A stretch of DNA of 64,000 nt. Origin: an uncultured Paracoccaceae bacterium (GTDB lineage: Bacteria; Pseudomonadota; Alphaproteobacteria; Rhodobacterales; Rhodobacteraceae). Of the stretch, positions 53,163 through 61,542 are shown piece by piece; position 1 is the stretch's first letter; every line of letters starts with the position of its first letter. The stretch spans positions 1-64,000 of the forward strand of contig CANLNM010000008.1 of NCBI GenBank assembly GCA_947492475.1, in the 5' to 3' direction. Position numbers and translations under genes: made by a program. The notes beneath the pieces are model-generated. The model was not told the origin of the DNA. It did not search any database and saw nothing but the letters and a program-made list of their open reading frames with translations.

Positions 53163-55199
53163 TCAGGATGAAAAGGCGTTCATGGTTAACAGCTCATATT
53201 CTGCGACCAGTTCATCATTCTGATTTGTCAGCGTGGCATGCCAACGTACCTCGCCATATTCGTCGTTGCGGGGGGTTTTGTGCTTGACTGACAGACGCAC
53301 CTTGATGCTGTCGCCTGCCTCAACCGGCTTCATAAAGCGCAAACTGTCCAGACCTGTATTGGCCAAAACGGGGCCTTCTGTTGGTTCCACAAACAGACCT
53401 GCTGCAAAACTAAGAAGCAAATAGCCATGCGCCACGCGGCCGGGGAAAAACGGGTTCCGTTTGGCCGCGGCGTCATCCATGTGGGCATAAAACGTATCAC
53501 CAGTGAATTCGGCAAAATGTTCGATGTCTTTCAGGGTGATTTTTCGCGGCTCTGTGTGAATGGTTTCGCCGATTTCCAGCGCGTTGAACGAACGGGTAAA
53601 GGGGTGGGCGGGCGCAGGAATTTCTGTCGCTCCGGGCACCCATTTTTGACCGATGGCCGATAGGATGTCGGGGCTGCCTTGAATGGCCGTGCGCTGCATA
53701 TAATGCATGACACCGCGCACACCGCCCATTTCTTCGCCGCCACCAGCGCGACCCGGACCGCCATGCACCATATGGGGCAAAGGCGAGCCGTGGCCGGTGG
53801 ATTCTTTCATGCTGTCGCGGTTGTTAAAGTAAAGCCGCCCATGGAACGTGCCTGCGCCCAAGGCCACCTCGCGGGCGACATGCGCATCATGGGTGATAAC
53901 GGACGCCACCAGAGACCCCTCGCCGCGATTGGCCAATGCGATGGCGTGGTCCAGATCACGGTACCCCATGATGGTCGATACGGGGCCAAAGGCTTCGGTG
54001 TCGTGGATCCGTTCGGCGGTGTCGGGGGCGGCGCAGTGAAACAGCATCGGCGGCAAAAAGGCACCTTTGTTTGCGTCCGCGCCTTGCACGTCGAAATTGT
54101 CGGCGTTGCCAAAGACACATTCGGCCTCTGATGCGATGATCGCGGCCTTTTCCAACACATCGCGTTTTTGGCTGTTGGACACCAATGCGCCCATGCGGGT
54201 GCCCTCAGATTGGGGGTCCCCGATGATGGTTTTTGCCAAACGGGCACTCAGCGCTGCAATGACGGCATCGACCTGCGCCTGAGGGGCGATAATGCGGCGG
54301 ATGGCAGTACATTTCTGGCCCGCCTTGGTCGTCATTTCGCGTTGGACTTCTTTTACGAACAGGTCAAATTCCGGGGTGCCGGCCACAGCATCGGGGCCAA
54401 GGATGGACGCATTCAGGCTATCTTGTTCAGCGATAAAGCGGATGGAATTGCGCATGATATGCGGCGCTGAACGCAACTTAAACGCGGTCTGGGCTGAGCC
54501 GGTAAAGCTGACGACATCCTGACAGGTCAGCCGGTCCAGCATATCGCCCAAACCACCGGATACCAGCTGTAACGCACCTGCGGGCAGGATGCCGCTGTCG
54601 AGCATGATTTTCACAGCCAATTCGGTAACATAGCAGGTTGCCGTTGCGGGTTTCACGATGGCAGGAACGCCGGCCAGCAGGGTTGGCGCCAGCTTTTCCA
54701 ACATGCCCCAAACAGGGAAATTGAAGGCGTTGATATGCACTGCAACCCCCTGCAAAGACGTCGCGATATGTTGACCAAGGAACGTGCCATTGCGCGAGAG
54801 CTGTTCGACATCACCATCAAGATAGACATGGGCGTCCGGCATTTCACGACGGCCTTTGGAAGCAAAAACAAACATCGTGCCGATGCCACCGTCGATATCA
54901 ATCATATGATCTGACTGTGTCGCACCCGTGGCAAAGGACAAATCGTAAAGCGCCTGTTTGTGTTTCCCCAATTCAATCGACAGCGCCTTTAGCATGCGGG
55001 CGCGGTCGTGGAATGTCAGCGCCCGCAGGGCAGGGCCCCCGGTCTGGCGCGCATAATCTAGCATTCCCTGCACATCCAGCGCATCGTTGCCCGCCCGGCC
55101 CAGTTGTTGGCCGGTCACCGCATTTTCAATGGCGCGGGCATTGGCGTCCGGCGCGATCCATTCTCCGGCCGCGAAACTTTTCACTTCCAAAAGACTCAT
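53163..55199 (-). CDS. paaZ: Phenylacetate degradation bifunctional protein PaaZ
   Basis: A 678-residue fusion (E. coli PaaZ is 681). The N-terminal aldehyde dehydrogenase has Glu258 ([12 protein letters not shown]) and catalytic Cys297 ([11 protein letters not shown]). The C-terminal MaoC-type (R)-hydratase, from about 540, has [37 protein letters not shown] with Asp and His for hydration. The hydratase opens oxepin-CoA and the dehydrogenase oxidises the resulting aldehyde to 3-oxo-5,6-dehydrosuberyl-CoA. It lies between the TRAP permease gene and paaX. Confidence 0.96.
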   Translation of the reverse strand: MSLLEVKSFAAGEWIAPDANARAIENAVTGQQLGRAGNDALDVQGMLDYARQTGGPALRALTFHDRARMLKALSIELGKHKQALYDLSFATGATQSDHMIDIDGGIGTMFVFASKGRREMPDAHVYLDGDVEQLSRNGTFLGQHIATSLQGVAVHINAFNFPVWGMLEKLAPTLLAGVPAIVKPATATCYVTELAVKIMLDSGILPAGALQLVSGGLGDMLDRLTCQDVVSFTGSAQTAFKLRSAPHIMRNSIRFIAEQDSLNASILGPDAVAGTPEFDLFVKEVQREMTTKAGQKCTAIRRIIAPQAQVDAVIAALSARLAKTIIGDPQSEGTRMGALVSNSQKRDVLEKAAIIASEAECVFGNADNFDVQGADANKGAFLPPMLFHCAAPDTAERIHDTEAFGPVSTIMGYRDLDHAIALANRGEGSLVASVITHDAHVAREVALGAGTFHGRLYFNNRDSMKESTGHGSPLPHMVHGGPGRAGGGEEMGGVRGVMHYMQRTAIQGSPDILSAIGQKWVPGATEIPAPAHPFTRSFNALEIGETIHTEPRKITLKDIEHFAEFTGDTFYAHMDDAAAKRNPFFPGRVAHGYLLLSFAAGLFVEPTEGPVLANTGLDSLRFMKPVEAGDSIKVRLSVKHKTPRNDEYGEVRWHATLTNQNDELVAEYELLTMNAFSS

Positions 55200-55226
55200 G
55201 AGACTTCCTTTCGTGGGGGAGGGCGA

Positions 55227-56579
55227 TTAATGCCCCAAGCCACCCATTTGATTTGGTAAAAACAAAACGATGACCGGGAGAAGCACGATCAGGGCCAGAC
55301 GCAGTATGTCGGCGATCCAAAACGGCGTGACCCCTTTGAAAATCGTGCCGGTTGAGACGTCCCCGACGACGCCCTTTAGGATAAAGACGTTCAGGCCCAC
55401 GGGCGGTGTAATCAGCGATATTTCAACGACAACAACCACGACGATACCGAACCAGATCGGATCAAATCCAAGGGATGTAACCAACGGAAAGAAGATCGGA
55501 ACCGTCAACAGCAGCATGGACATGCTTTCAAACACGCAGCCAAGAACGACATAAACCAACAGGATCATCACCATGACCATCATCGCAGACACGTCATAAG
55601 CTGTGACAAGCCCGATCAACGCTTCTGGCATTCCCGCCACGTTGACAAAGTTAGAAAAAATCTGGGCCCCGATCAGCACGGCGAACAATCCCGCCGAGGT
55701 GATCGCGGTTTCAGTCAGAACCTCGATCAACCCTTTAAAGCTAAGCCCGCCACGAGCCAGCGCGATAATGAAGGCCCCCATCGCCCCCATGCCAGCCGCC
55801 TCAGTCGGTGAAAAAGTCAGGTTCAGCGGGGCAACGTCAAAGATCCCGTACAAGCCGCCGATCACCAAAAAGAACAACAACAGCACGGCCCAGACGGATT
55901 TCAACGCGGTCAGGCGTTCACGCCAGGCGGTGCGTGTGCCCGCTGGTCCGGATTCTGGTCGGCGCCAGACCGTGTAGCGCACCGCGCCCAGATAAAACAG
56001 GATCCCCATCAGGCCGGGAATGATCCCCGCCATAAACAATTTGCCGATCGAGGTTTCGGTCAGGATGCCATAGATCACGAGGATCACCGAAGGCGGAATG
56101 AGAATGCCCAACGTGCCCCCAGCTGCGATTGACGCTGTTGCCAATCGGTCAGAATAATGAAAGCGGCGCATTTCGGGCATGGCCACCTTGGACATGGTTG
56201 CCGCCGTTGCCAGTGACGATCCACAAATCGCAGAAAAGCCGCCACAGGCCATCACAGTCGCCATAGCAAGGCCCCCGCGCATATGGCCGAGAAAGGCATG
56301 GGACACCGCATAAAGTTCGCGCGCCATGCCGCCTTTGTTTACGAACAAACCCATCAGGATGAACAGCGGGATCACAGACAAGCCGTAATCCTGCGCCGTA
56401 TCGGTCACCTGTCGCCCGACCATCGACAGCGATGCGCGCAGCCCCCGGTCATCAAACAGGCTGCCGCCGCGTTCATATGCGTATCCCAGCGTTCCGACAA
56501 ATCCCATCGCGAACACAATCGGCATCCGCAAAAGTACCAGAACAAGAACGACACCAAAGCCGATCAGAGCAGCGGTCAT
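55227..56579 (-). CDS. dctM: TRAP transporter large permease DctM
   Basis: A 450-residue, 12-helix permease once the correct start, the ATG at 56579, is used; it overlaps the dctQ stop by four bases (ATGA) and follows AAGGAACTAAAGG. The DctM hallmark is GLFVNKGGMARELYAVSHAFLGHMRGGLAMATVMACGGFSAICGSSLATAATMSKVAMPEM and GGTLGILIPPSVILVIYGILTETSIGKLFMAGIIPG. With DctQ it forms the sodium-driven importer for the ligand bound by DctP. It is 27 bases upstream of paaZ, which implies that its substrate belongs to the pathway. Confidence 0.94.
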   Translation of the reverse strand: MTAALIGFGVVLVLVLLRMPIVFAMGFVGTLGYAYERGGSLFDDRGLRASLSMVGRQVTDTAQDYGLSVIPLFILMGLFVNKGGMARELYAVSHAFLGHMRGGLAMATVMACGGFSAICGSSLATAATMSKVAMPEMRRFHYSDRLATASIAAGGTLGILIPPSVILVIYGILTETSIGKLFMAGIIPGLMGILFYLGAVRYTVWRRPESGPAGTRTAWRERLTALKSVWAVLLLFFLVIGGLYGIFDVAPLNLTFSPTEAAGMGAMGAFIIALARGGLSFKGLIEVLTETAITSAGLFAVLIGAQIFSNFVNVAGMPEALIGLVTAYDVSAMMVMVMILLVYVVLGCVFESMSMLLLTVPIFFPLVTSLGFDPIWFGIVVVVVVEISLITPPVGLNVFILKGVVGDVSTGTIFKGVTPFWIADILRLALIVLLPVIVLFLPNQMGGLGH

Positions 56580-57082
56580 ACCTTTAGTTCCTTCAATAGA
56601 TTGGGCGCGATTAGGGTCAAAAGCCCCGCAATCAGCATCGCAATCGCCGCCAATGTGATGCCCGCTGCGATGAACCACATCGTCAGATATTGCGGCAGCC
56701 CGAGATATTCTGTGACGTCGCCATAATCTCTTGTGCGTTCGGCCAGTTTCCAGACCTGCGCCACAGGCCATGTTAACATTGCCCCGGACAGGATCAGGAT
56801 GACCCCATTGCGCAGACGCGTCAGTTTTAGCCGTGCAAAGAAACCATCGGTCAAATCGACGGCGATATGGCCGTTCGTGACCGAGATATGCGGCATAACA
56901 GCAAAGACCATCACCGCCACCAATATCCGCGTCAATTCGGTTGCAGCTTCTATCGGGGCGTTAAAACTGGACCGCAGGATCACGTCGCCAAAGGTCATCA
57001 GCATCAGAATGAACAATGCCGCACAGGCAAGCCAAATGGGTATGATAACAAGGATTTGGTAGACTTTTCTCAACGTCGGCAT
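56576..57082 (-). CDS. dctQ: TRAP transporter small permease DctQ
   Basis: A 168-residue protein with four hydrophobic segments. The DctQ pattern is present: MTFGDVILRSSFNAPIEAATELTRILVAVMVFAVMPHISVTNGHIAVDL, then a third and fourth helix. It bridges DctM in the inner membrane. The start at 57082 is 66 bases after the DctP gene, across the hairpin at 57109-57127; the downstream dctM is coupled to it. Confidence 0.92.
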   Translation of the reverse strand: MPTLRKVYQILVIIPIWLACAALFILMLMTFGDVILRSSFNAPIEAATELTRILVAVMVFAVMPHISVTNGHIAVDLTDGFFARLKLTRLRNGVILILSGAMLTWPVAQVWKLAERTRDYGDVTEYLGLPQYLTMWFIAAGITLAAIAMLIAGLLTLIAPNLLKELKV

Positions 57083-57108
57083 CGGATGTTTCCTAGGTCA
57101 AAATGGCC

Positions 57109-57127
57109 GGGCATGTTTCATGCCCGA
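57109..57127 (-). other. Intercistronic hairpin between dctP and dctQ
   Basis: An 8-bp perfect inverted repeat (CGGGCATG, TTT, CATGCCCG) lies between the two genes. There is no strong U-run on the minus strand, so it is more likely a message-stabilising or partially terminating hairpin, which would give more binding protein than permease, a common arrangement in TRAP operons. Confidence 0.6.
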
Positions 57128-57148
57128 CCGATTGGTCATAGGGGTGTT

Positions 57149-58165
57149 TTATTCGACACCCAGCTCTGCGCGGAAAGAGGCCAGAGCCGCTTGCGCATCA
57201 ACGCCTTGTGCGGCGACTTCTTCCAGAACGCTGGCTGTGACGGTCTCAACAATCGATGCAAAGGTCGCGATGTCTTCGTCCGATGCGAGCGTGATCGTGT
57301 TGCCTTCGGTTTCTTCCGTCAGCTGGATGCTGAACGCATCACCTTGGTCCCAAACCGCGCCGGACATACGGCTGATCGGTTCGCCAAACACGTCGTCCAT
57401 GAGCGCCGTTTGCAGGTCTTCGGGCAGGTCCCCAAAGGTGTCTTCGTTCATGATATAGGCAAAGGATCCGCGGAAAAATCCACCCGGGATTTCATAGTAA
57501 TTGGGCGCAACTTCGGTCAGGCGGAAACCTTGGCGGCTGTCGATTGTCATCATCACGCCATCGGCAGTGTTCGATGCCAGAGTTTCGTAAACTTTGGGCG
57601 CTGGCACCTGAATGCCGGTGGTTCCCAATGCGGTGCCGACTTCGCTGGCCACGCCACCGGGCATACGCAATTTCAACCCGGCCAAATCAGCCAGAGTGTT
57701 CACAGGTGTGTTGGTGTGCACCTGACCGGGGCCGTGGGTGTGCAGACCGATGACCTTTACGCCGCGATGCTCATTCAGATCGGCCAGATAGGTTTCGAAC
57801 AGGTTCCAATAGGCGACCGACGCCGCCTCAGCGGTGGTTTCAACACCGGGCAATTCAGCCAGTTTGTAGCTGACAAATCGGCCGGGCTGATAGCCGTGAA
57901 AGATGTAAGCAATATCGACAGCCCCGTCCAAAACGAGGTCCATCTGTGCTGGCGGCGGTGCAAGCCCCATACGGACTTCTGCGGTGACGCGGCCATCGGT
58001 TGCCTCTTCGATCATTTCGATCATCTGCGGCATCATTTGCGCGTTGATGTTATGGGTCGGGGGAACCCAGCTTGAAATCACCAGTGTATATTCGGCTTCG
58101 GCATAGGCCGCCGCACCTGCGATTAACGACGTGGCCGTCAGTGTTCCCAAAAGATATTTGTTCAT
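57149..58165 (-). CDS. dctP: TRAP transporter solute-binding protein DctP
   Basis: A 338-residue periplasmic protein with a signal peptide of about 20 residues (LLGTLTATSLIAGAAAYAEA). The mature DctP fold shows YTLVISSWVPPTHNINAQMMPQMIEMIEEATDGRVTAEVRMG at the N-terminus and LAGLKLRMPGGVASEVGTALGTTGIQVPAPKVYETLASNTADGVMMTIDSRQGF in the middle; the Arg of KLRMPG usually forms a salt bridge with the ligand's carboxylate. It lies 35 bases after the fused hydratase/dehydrogenase gene. Phenylacetate or another aryl acid is a plausible ligand, by location only. Confidence 0.93.
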   Translation of the reverse strand: MNKYLLGTLTATSLIAGAAAYAEAEYTLVISSWVPPTHNINAQMMPQMIEMIEEATDGRVTAEVRMGLAPPPAQMDLVLDGAVDIAYIFHGYQPGRFVSYKLAELPGVETTAEAASVAYWNLFETYLADLNEHRGVKVIGLHTHGPGQVHTNTPVNTLADLAGLKLRMPGGVASEVGTALGTTGIQVPAPKVYETLASNTADGVMMTIDSRQGFRLTEVAPNYYEIPGGFFRGSFAYIMNEDTFGDLPEDLQTALMDDVFGEPISRMSGAVWDQGDAFSIQLTEETEGNTITLASDEDIATFASIVETVTASVLEEVAAQGVDAQAALASFRAELGVE

Positions 58166-58200
58166 GTTTTCCTCCTCTTAGAATTTGTTGGTCGTGGGAA

Positions 58201-60210
58201 TTATTGATAGCGTTCAGCCCTGATCCAGGATCCGGGGCTTTTGGCTTCTAGGGTGTCGAGGGCGGCGCGGATTTTGTCATCCCCGGCGGTTTTCGCCGCA
58301 AACATCGGGCCACCCCGCCAGCGCGGAAACCCGTAGCCATGCAATTTGACCATATCGACCGCAGCATCGTTTTCGCTGATGCCTTCTTCGACGATCCGTG
58401 CGCCTTCATTGGCCATGGCGGCCAGCAACTGGATCTGGATCTGATCGGGGGCAAAGCCGTCGCGCGCGATCGCGTTGTCGCGGGAATAGGCTGTGATCAG
58501 GTCCGTCACCACCGGGTCTGTCTGGGGTTTGCGGTCGCCATCTGGGTAAATATACCAGCCTTTACCGACCCGCTGACCGATGCGGCCCAAGTCACAAAGT
58601 TGATCGGAAATGGCGACATAACGCTCGGATTCGGCGCGGGTGGCGTCCTGACGACGGCGATTGGCCTGCGCGATCTGCAATCCGCTCATGTCTTGGGCCT
58701 CAAACGGGCCCATCGCCATACCAAAGGCGCGCATTTCGTCATCGATCTGTTTGGGCAGAGCCCCATCCGCCAACATATATTCCGCTGCACGGCGATAGGC
58801 GGCCAGCATCCGATTGCCGATAAATCCGTCACAAATGCCTGATAACACGGCAACTTTGCGCAGCCGTTTGGCCAATGAAAACGCCGTTGCCAGCGTGTCT
58901 TTTGAAGTGTCAGGAAGTTTGACCACCTCAAGCAGCTTCATGATGTGCGCAGGCGAAAAAAAGTGCAGCCCAACAAGACGGGCGGGATTTTCAATACCTT
59001 CAAAAATATCGCGCGGATCAAGATACGAGGTATTCGTTGCAAGGATCGCGTCCTTGCGCATGACACTGGCTAGGTTTTGAAACGCCTCTTTCTTGACCGT
59101 GACCTCTTCGAACACGGCTTCTATAGCCAGATCGGCGTCCTTGGCGTTGTGATATCCGACCCCAGTGGTAAAGGCGGCGAGTTGCGCGTCGTGCTTGGCC
59201 TGGTCAACCTTGCCACGTTTTAGAGCGCCTGCGATGATCCCCTGAACGCGGTCTTGCGCCGCTGTTGCTGCGTCAATGTTGCGTTCAATGAGGGTGACGT
59301 GCAAACCGGCCCCTAGGCAAGCAGCCGCAATTCCAGCCCCCATCAAGCCACCACCGACAACGGCAATGCGTGTGATGTCCTTTGATGTGGCATCCGCAAT
59401 GTCAGCGGGTTGCGACACGGCCCGTTCGGCAAAAAACGCGTGACGCAAGGCGCGGCTTTCGTTTGAGGCGCGCAATGACAGGTGCAAAGCGCGTTCTTTT
59501 GGCTGGCCTTTTGCATAAGGTTCACAGGCCCAGAGCAGCGCATCAAGGTTGTGCAACGGGGCTTCTTGGCCGCGGGCGCGGTGCCTTAATGTGATGCGTT
59601 TTTCAGCTATCCATTCACTGTCGAGCGCGGTGACAGAACGCTCAGAAATAGCGGTCGGTGAAGAGAGCGTGATGTTTTGCGCGCAGGCCGCGATGTCGGT
59701 ATCGATCGCGTCAATCGCGCCCAGTTTCAGCGATGTTTCTGCTGTTAGCAGCTTGCCAGAGCAGGCCATGTCGATTGCCGCATCCCAGCCGAACAGACGC
59801 GGTGCGCGTTGGCTTCCACCTGCGCCGGGTATCAGGCCGACATTCACTTCGGGCAGGCCGAATTTTGTGCCGGGGGCCGCGACACGATGGGCGCAGGCCA
59901 TGGCGATTTCCAGACCGCCCCCTAAGACAGTGCCGTGCATTGCAGCAACAAAGGGTGTTTCGCTTGCTTGGATGGCGTCAACGACGTCGGGCAGGTGCGG
60001 TTCCTGTGCAGGGGCGTCAAATTCGCTCATGTCGCCGCCGGCGATAAACGTGCGCCCAAGACATTGCAAAATGGCGCGCTCAGCCCCTTGAACTTTGGCC
60101 ACGGCGTCTAGCAAACCTTGGCGCATAGCGGTCGACGTGGCGTTCACCGGGGGGTTGTTCACCGTCACCCAAGCCAGTCCGTTTTCGATACGTACATCGA
60201 CAATGCTCAC
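58201..60210 (-). CDS. Fused enoyl-CoA hydratase/3-hydroxyacyl-CoA dehydrogenase (FadJ/FadB-like)
   Basis: A 669-residue protein started at the GTG at 60210, with GGAGG six bases before; longer frames run into the divergent promoter. Residues 1-180 are the enoyl-CoA hydratase: FIAGGDMSEF, HGTVLGGGLEIAMACAH (oxyanion loop) and FGLPEVNVGLIPGAGGSQR with Glu121. From about 280 is the NAD-dependent dehydrogenase: VVGGGLMGAGIAAACLGAGLHV, NTSYLDPRDI and GLHFFSPAHIMKLLEVVKL. It probably does the PaaF and PaaH jobs in late phenylacetate beta-oxidation, as neither separate gene nor a PaaJ thiolase is seen. First gene of the minus-strand run dctPQM-paaZ-paaX. Confidence 0.88.
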   Translation of the reverse strand: MSIVDVRIENGLAWVTVNNPPVNATSTAMRQGLLDAVAKVQGAERAILQCLGRTFIAGGDMSEFDAPAQEPHLPDVVDAIQASETPFVAAMHGTVLGGGLEIAMACAHRVAAPGTKFGLPEVNVGLIPGAGGSQRAPRLFGWDAAIDMACSGKLLTAETSLKLGAIDAIDTDIAACAQNITLSSPTAISERSVTALDSEWIAEKRITLRHRARGQEAPLHNLDALLWACEPYAKGQPKERALHLSLRASNESRALRHAFFAERAVSQPADIADATSKDITRIAVVGGGLMGAGIAAACLGAGLHVTLIERNIDAATAAQDRVQGIIAGALKRGKVDQAKHDAQLAAFTTGVGYHNAKDADLAIEAVFEEVTVKKEAFQNLASVMRKDAILATNTSYLDPRDIFEGIENPARLVGLHFFSPAHIMKLLEVVKLPDTSKDTLATAFSLAKRLRKVAVLSGICDGFIGNRMLAAYRRAAEYMLADGALPKQIDDEMRAFGMAMGPFEAQDMSGLQIAQANRRRQDATRAESERYVAISDQLCDLGRIGQRVGKGWYIYPDGDRKPQTDPVVTDLITAYSRDNAIARDGFAPDQIQIQLLAAMANEGARIVEEGISENDAAVDMVKLHGYGFPRWRGGPMFAAKTAGDDKIRAALDTLEAKSPGSWIRAERYQ

Positions 60211-60252
60211 GATGGTCCTCCGCCAGAATCGTTGCGGTATCATTAATTGACC

Positions 60253-60264
60253 AACCGGTCGGTT
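60253..60264. promoter_or_regulatory. Probable TetR/PaaR operator in the divergent paa promoter
   Basis: AACCGGTCGGTT has symmetric half-sites AACCG and CGGTT around GT, and lies in the 96-base gap between the fused beta-oxidation gene and paaG. Wider symmetry (TTGACC on the left) is partial. Such palindromes are typical of TetR regulators, and a TetR gene ends the plus-strand operon. The identical 12-mer occurs once more at 87-98 on the other strand. Confidence 0.5.
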
Positions 60265-60306
60265 TATGCAAGTATCAAATTGTGACGACCAGAAAGTGAC
60301 CACGAA

Positions 60307-61092
60307 ATGACCAACCCGATTCTTGTTCAACCACATGAAAACTGGACAGAAATAACTCTGAACAGGCCAGAGAGACTAAACAGTTTCAATGACGAGATGC
60401 ACCTCGCTTTGCGCGCCGCGCTGGAAGAGGCACGCGATAATGGCATGCGCGCTGTGCTTGTTACGGGGGCAGGCCGGGGGTTTTGTGCGGGGCAGGATCT
60501 GGGGGATCGCGATCCGTCCAAAATGACCTCGCCGCCGGATTTGGGGGCAACGGTGCGAAACTACTATGCACCGCTGGTTCGATTGATCCGCGCGCTTGAA
60601 TTTCCGGTGGTTTGTGCGGTGAATGGTGTCGCGGCCGGGGCAGGTGCCAATCTGGCGCTGGCCTGCGACATAGTATTGGCGGCCCACAGCGCAAAATTCA
60701 TCCAGTCATTTGCCAAAGTGGGGCTGATCCCTGACACGGGTGGCAGCTGGCATTTGCCCCGTTTGATCGGAGAGGCAAGGGCAAAAGGGCTGGCGTTCAC
60801 CGCGCACCCCCTGTCCGCCCAACAAGCTGAGGAATGGGGCCTGATTTGGAAGGCCCTGCCGGATCAGGATTTGATGGCCGAAGCGCGGGCCATGACCGCG
60901 GGCTTTGCCAATGGTCCGACGCTTGGTCTGGGCCTCAGCAAAGCGGCCATTCAGGCGTCGGCGACCGACACCCTGAGCGATCATCTGGAGATGGAGGCCG
61001 ATTACATGAAAACCTGCGGCGAAAGTGCGGATTATGCCGAAGGCGTGTCGGCCTTTCTTGGAAAACGCGCGCCTGTATTTAAAGGATCCTGA
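60307..61092 (+). CDS. paaG: 2-(1,2-epoxy-1,2-dihydrophenyl)acetyl-CoA isomerase PaaG
   Basis: A 261-residue crotonase that isomerises the ring epoxide of phenylacetyl-CoA to oxepin-CoA. The signature GRGFCAGQDLGDRDP (57-70) is the PaaG form of the oxyanion loop and Asp143 in GLIPDTGGSWHLPRL corresponds to its catalytic acid. The second oxyanion segment is NGVAAGAGANLALACD. It is first in the plus-strand run paaG-paaI-paaK-tetR. The start has no strong ribosome site. The stop overlaps paaI's start. Confidence 0.93.
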   Translation: MTNPILVQPHENWTEITLNRPERLNSFNDEMHLALRAALEEARDNGMRAVLVTGAGRGFCAGQDLGDRDPSKMTSPPDLGATVRNYYAPLVRLIRALEFPVVCAVNGVAAGAGANLALACDIVLAAHSAKFIQSFAKVGLIPDTGGSWHLPRLIGEARAKGLAFTAHPLSAQQAEEWGLIWKALPDQDLMAEARAMTAGFANGPTLGLGLSKAAIQASATDTLSDHLEMEADYMKTCGESADYAEGVSAFLGKRAPVFKGS

Positions 61093-61520
61093 TGATGACC
61101 CCAAAAGAACGTGCCGTTCGTGCAGCAGAGGCGATGTGGACCGAAGATGGTGCTTCAAAATGGTTGGGTATGACGCTGGTTTCGGTTGATGAAGGCATGG
61201 CTGTCATGACGTTGAAAGTTCAAAAACATCATTGCAACGGGCATGGAATGTGCCATGGCGGCATCACGTTTTCACTTGCAGATAGTTGCTTTGCCTTCGC
61301 GTGTAACAGTCGCAATCAGTCGACTGTCGCGCAGAATAACACGATGACCTACACCGCGCCTGCACAGGTGGGCGACGTACTGACCGCCACTGCGCGTGAG
61401 GTATCTCTGACCGGAAGAAGCGGCATTTATGACGTGTGTGTCACCGATCAAAATGGCAAAACAATCGCAGAAATGCGGGGCCTTTCACGCGCAATCAATG
61501 GCCAATTATTTACAGAATGA
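61092..61520 (+). CDS. paaI: Phenylacetyl-CoA thioesterase PaaI
   Basis: A 142-residue hotdog-fold thioesterase. CNGHGMCHGGITFSLADSCFAFACNSRN matches PaaI, with catalytic Asp64. PaaI hydrolyses phenylacetyl-CoA and ring-hydroxylated forms, rescuing CoA from dead-end products of the pathway. Its start overlaps the paaG stop (TGATG), with a second ATG immediately after. It is followed by paaK after 22 bases. Confidence 0.94.
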   Translation: MMTPKERAVRAAEAMWTEDGASKWLGMTLVSVDEGMAVMTLKVQKHHCNGHGMCHGGITFSLADSCFAFACNSRNQSTVAQNNTMTYTAPAQVGDVLTATAREVSLTGRSGIYDVCVTDQNGKTIAEMRGLSRAINGQLFTE

Positions 61521-61542
61521 CCTGTGGGATGGAGGATGACCT

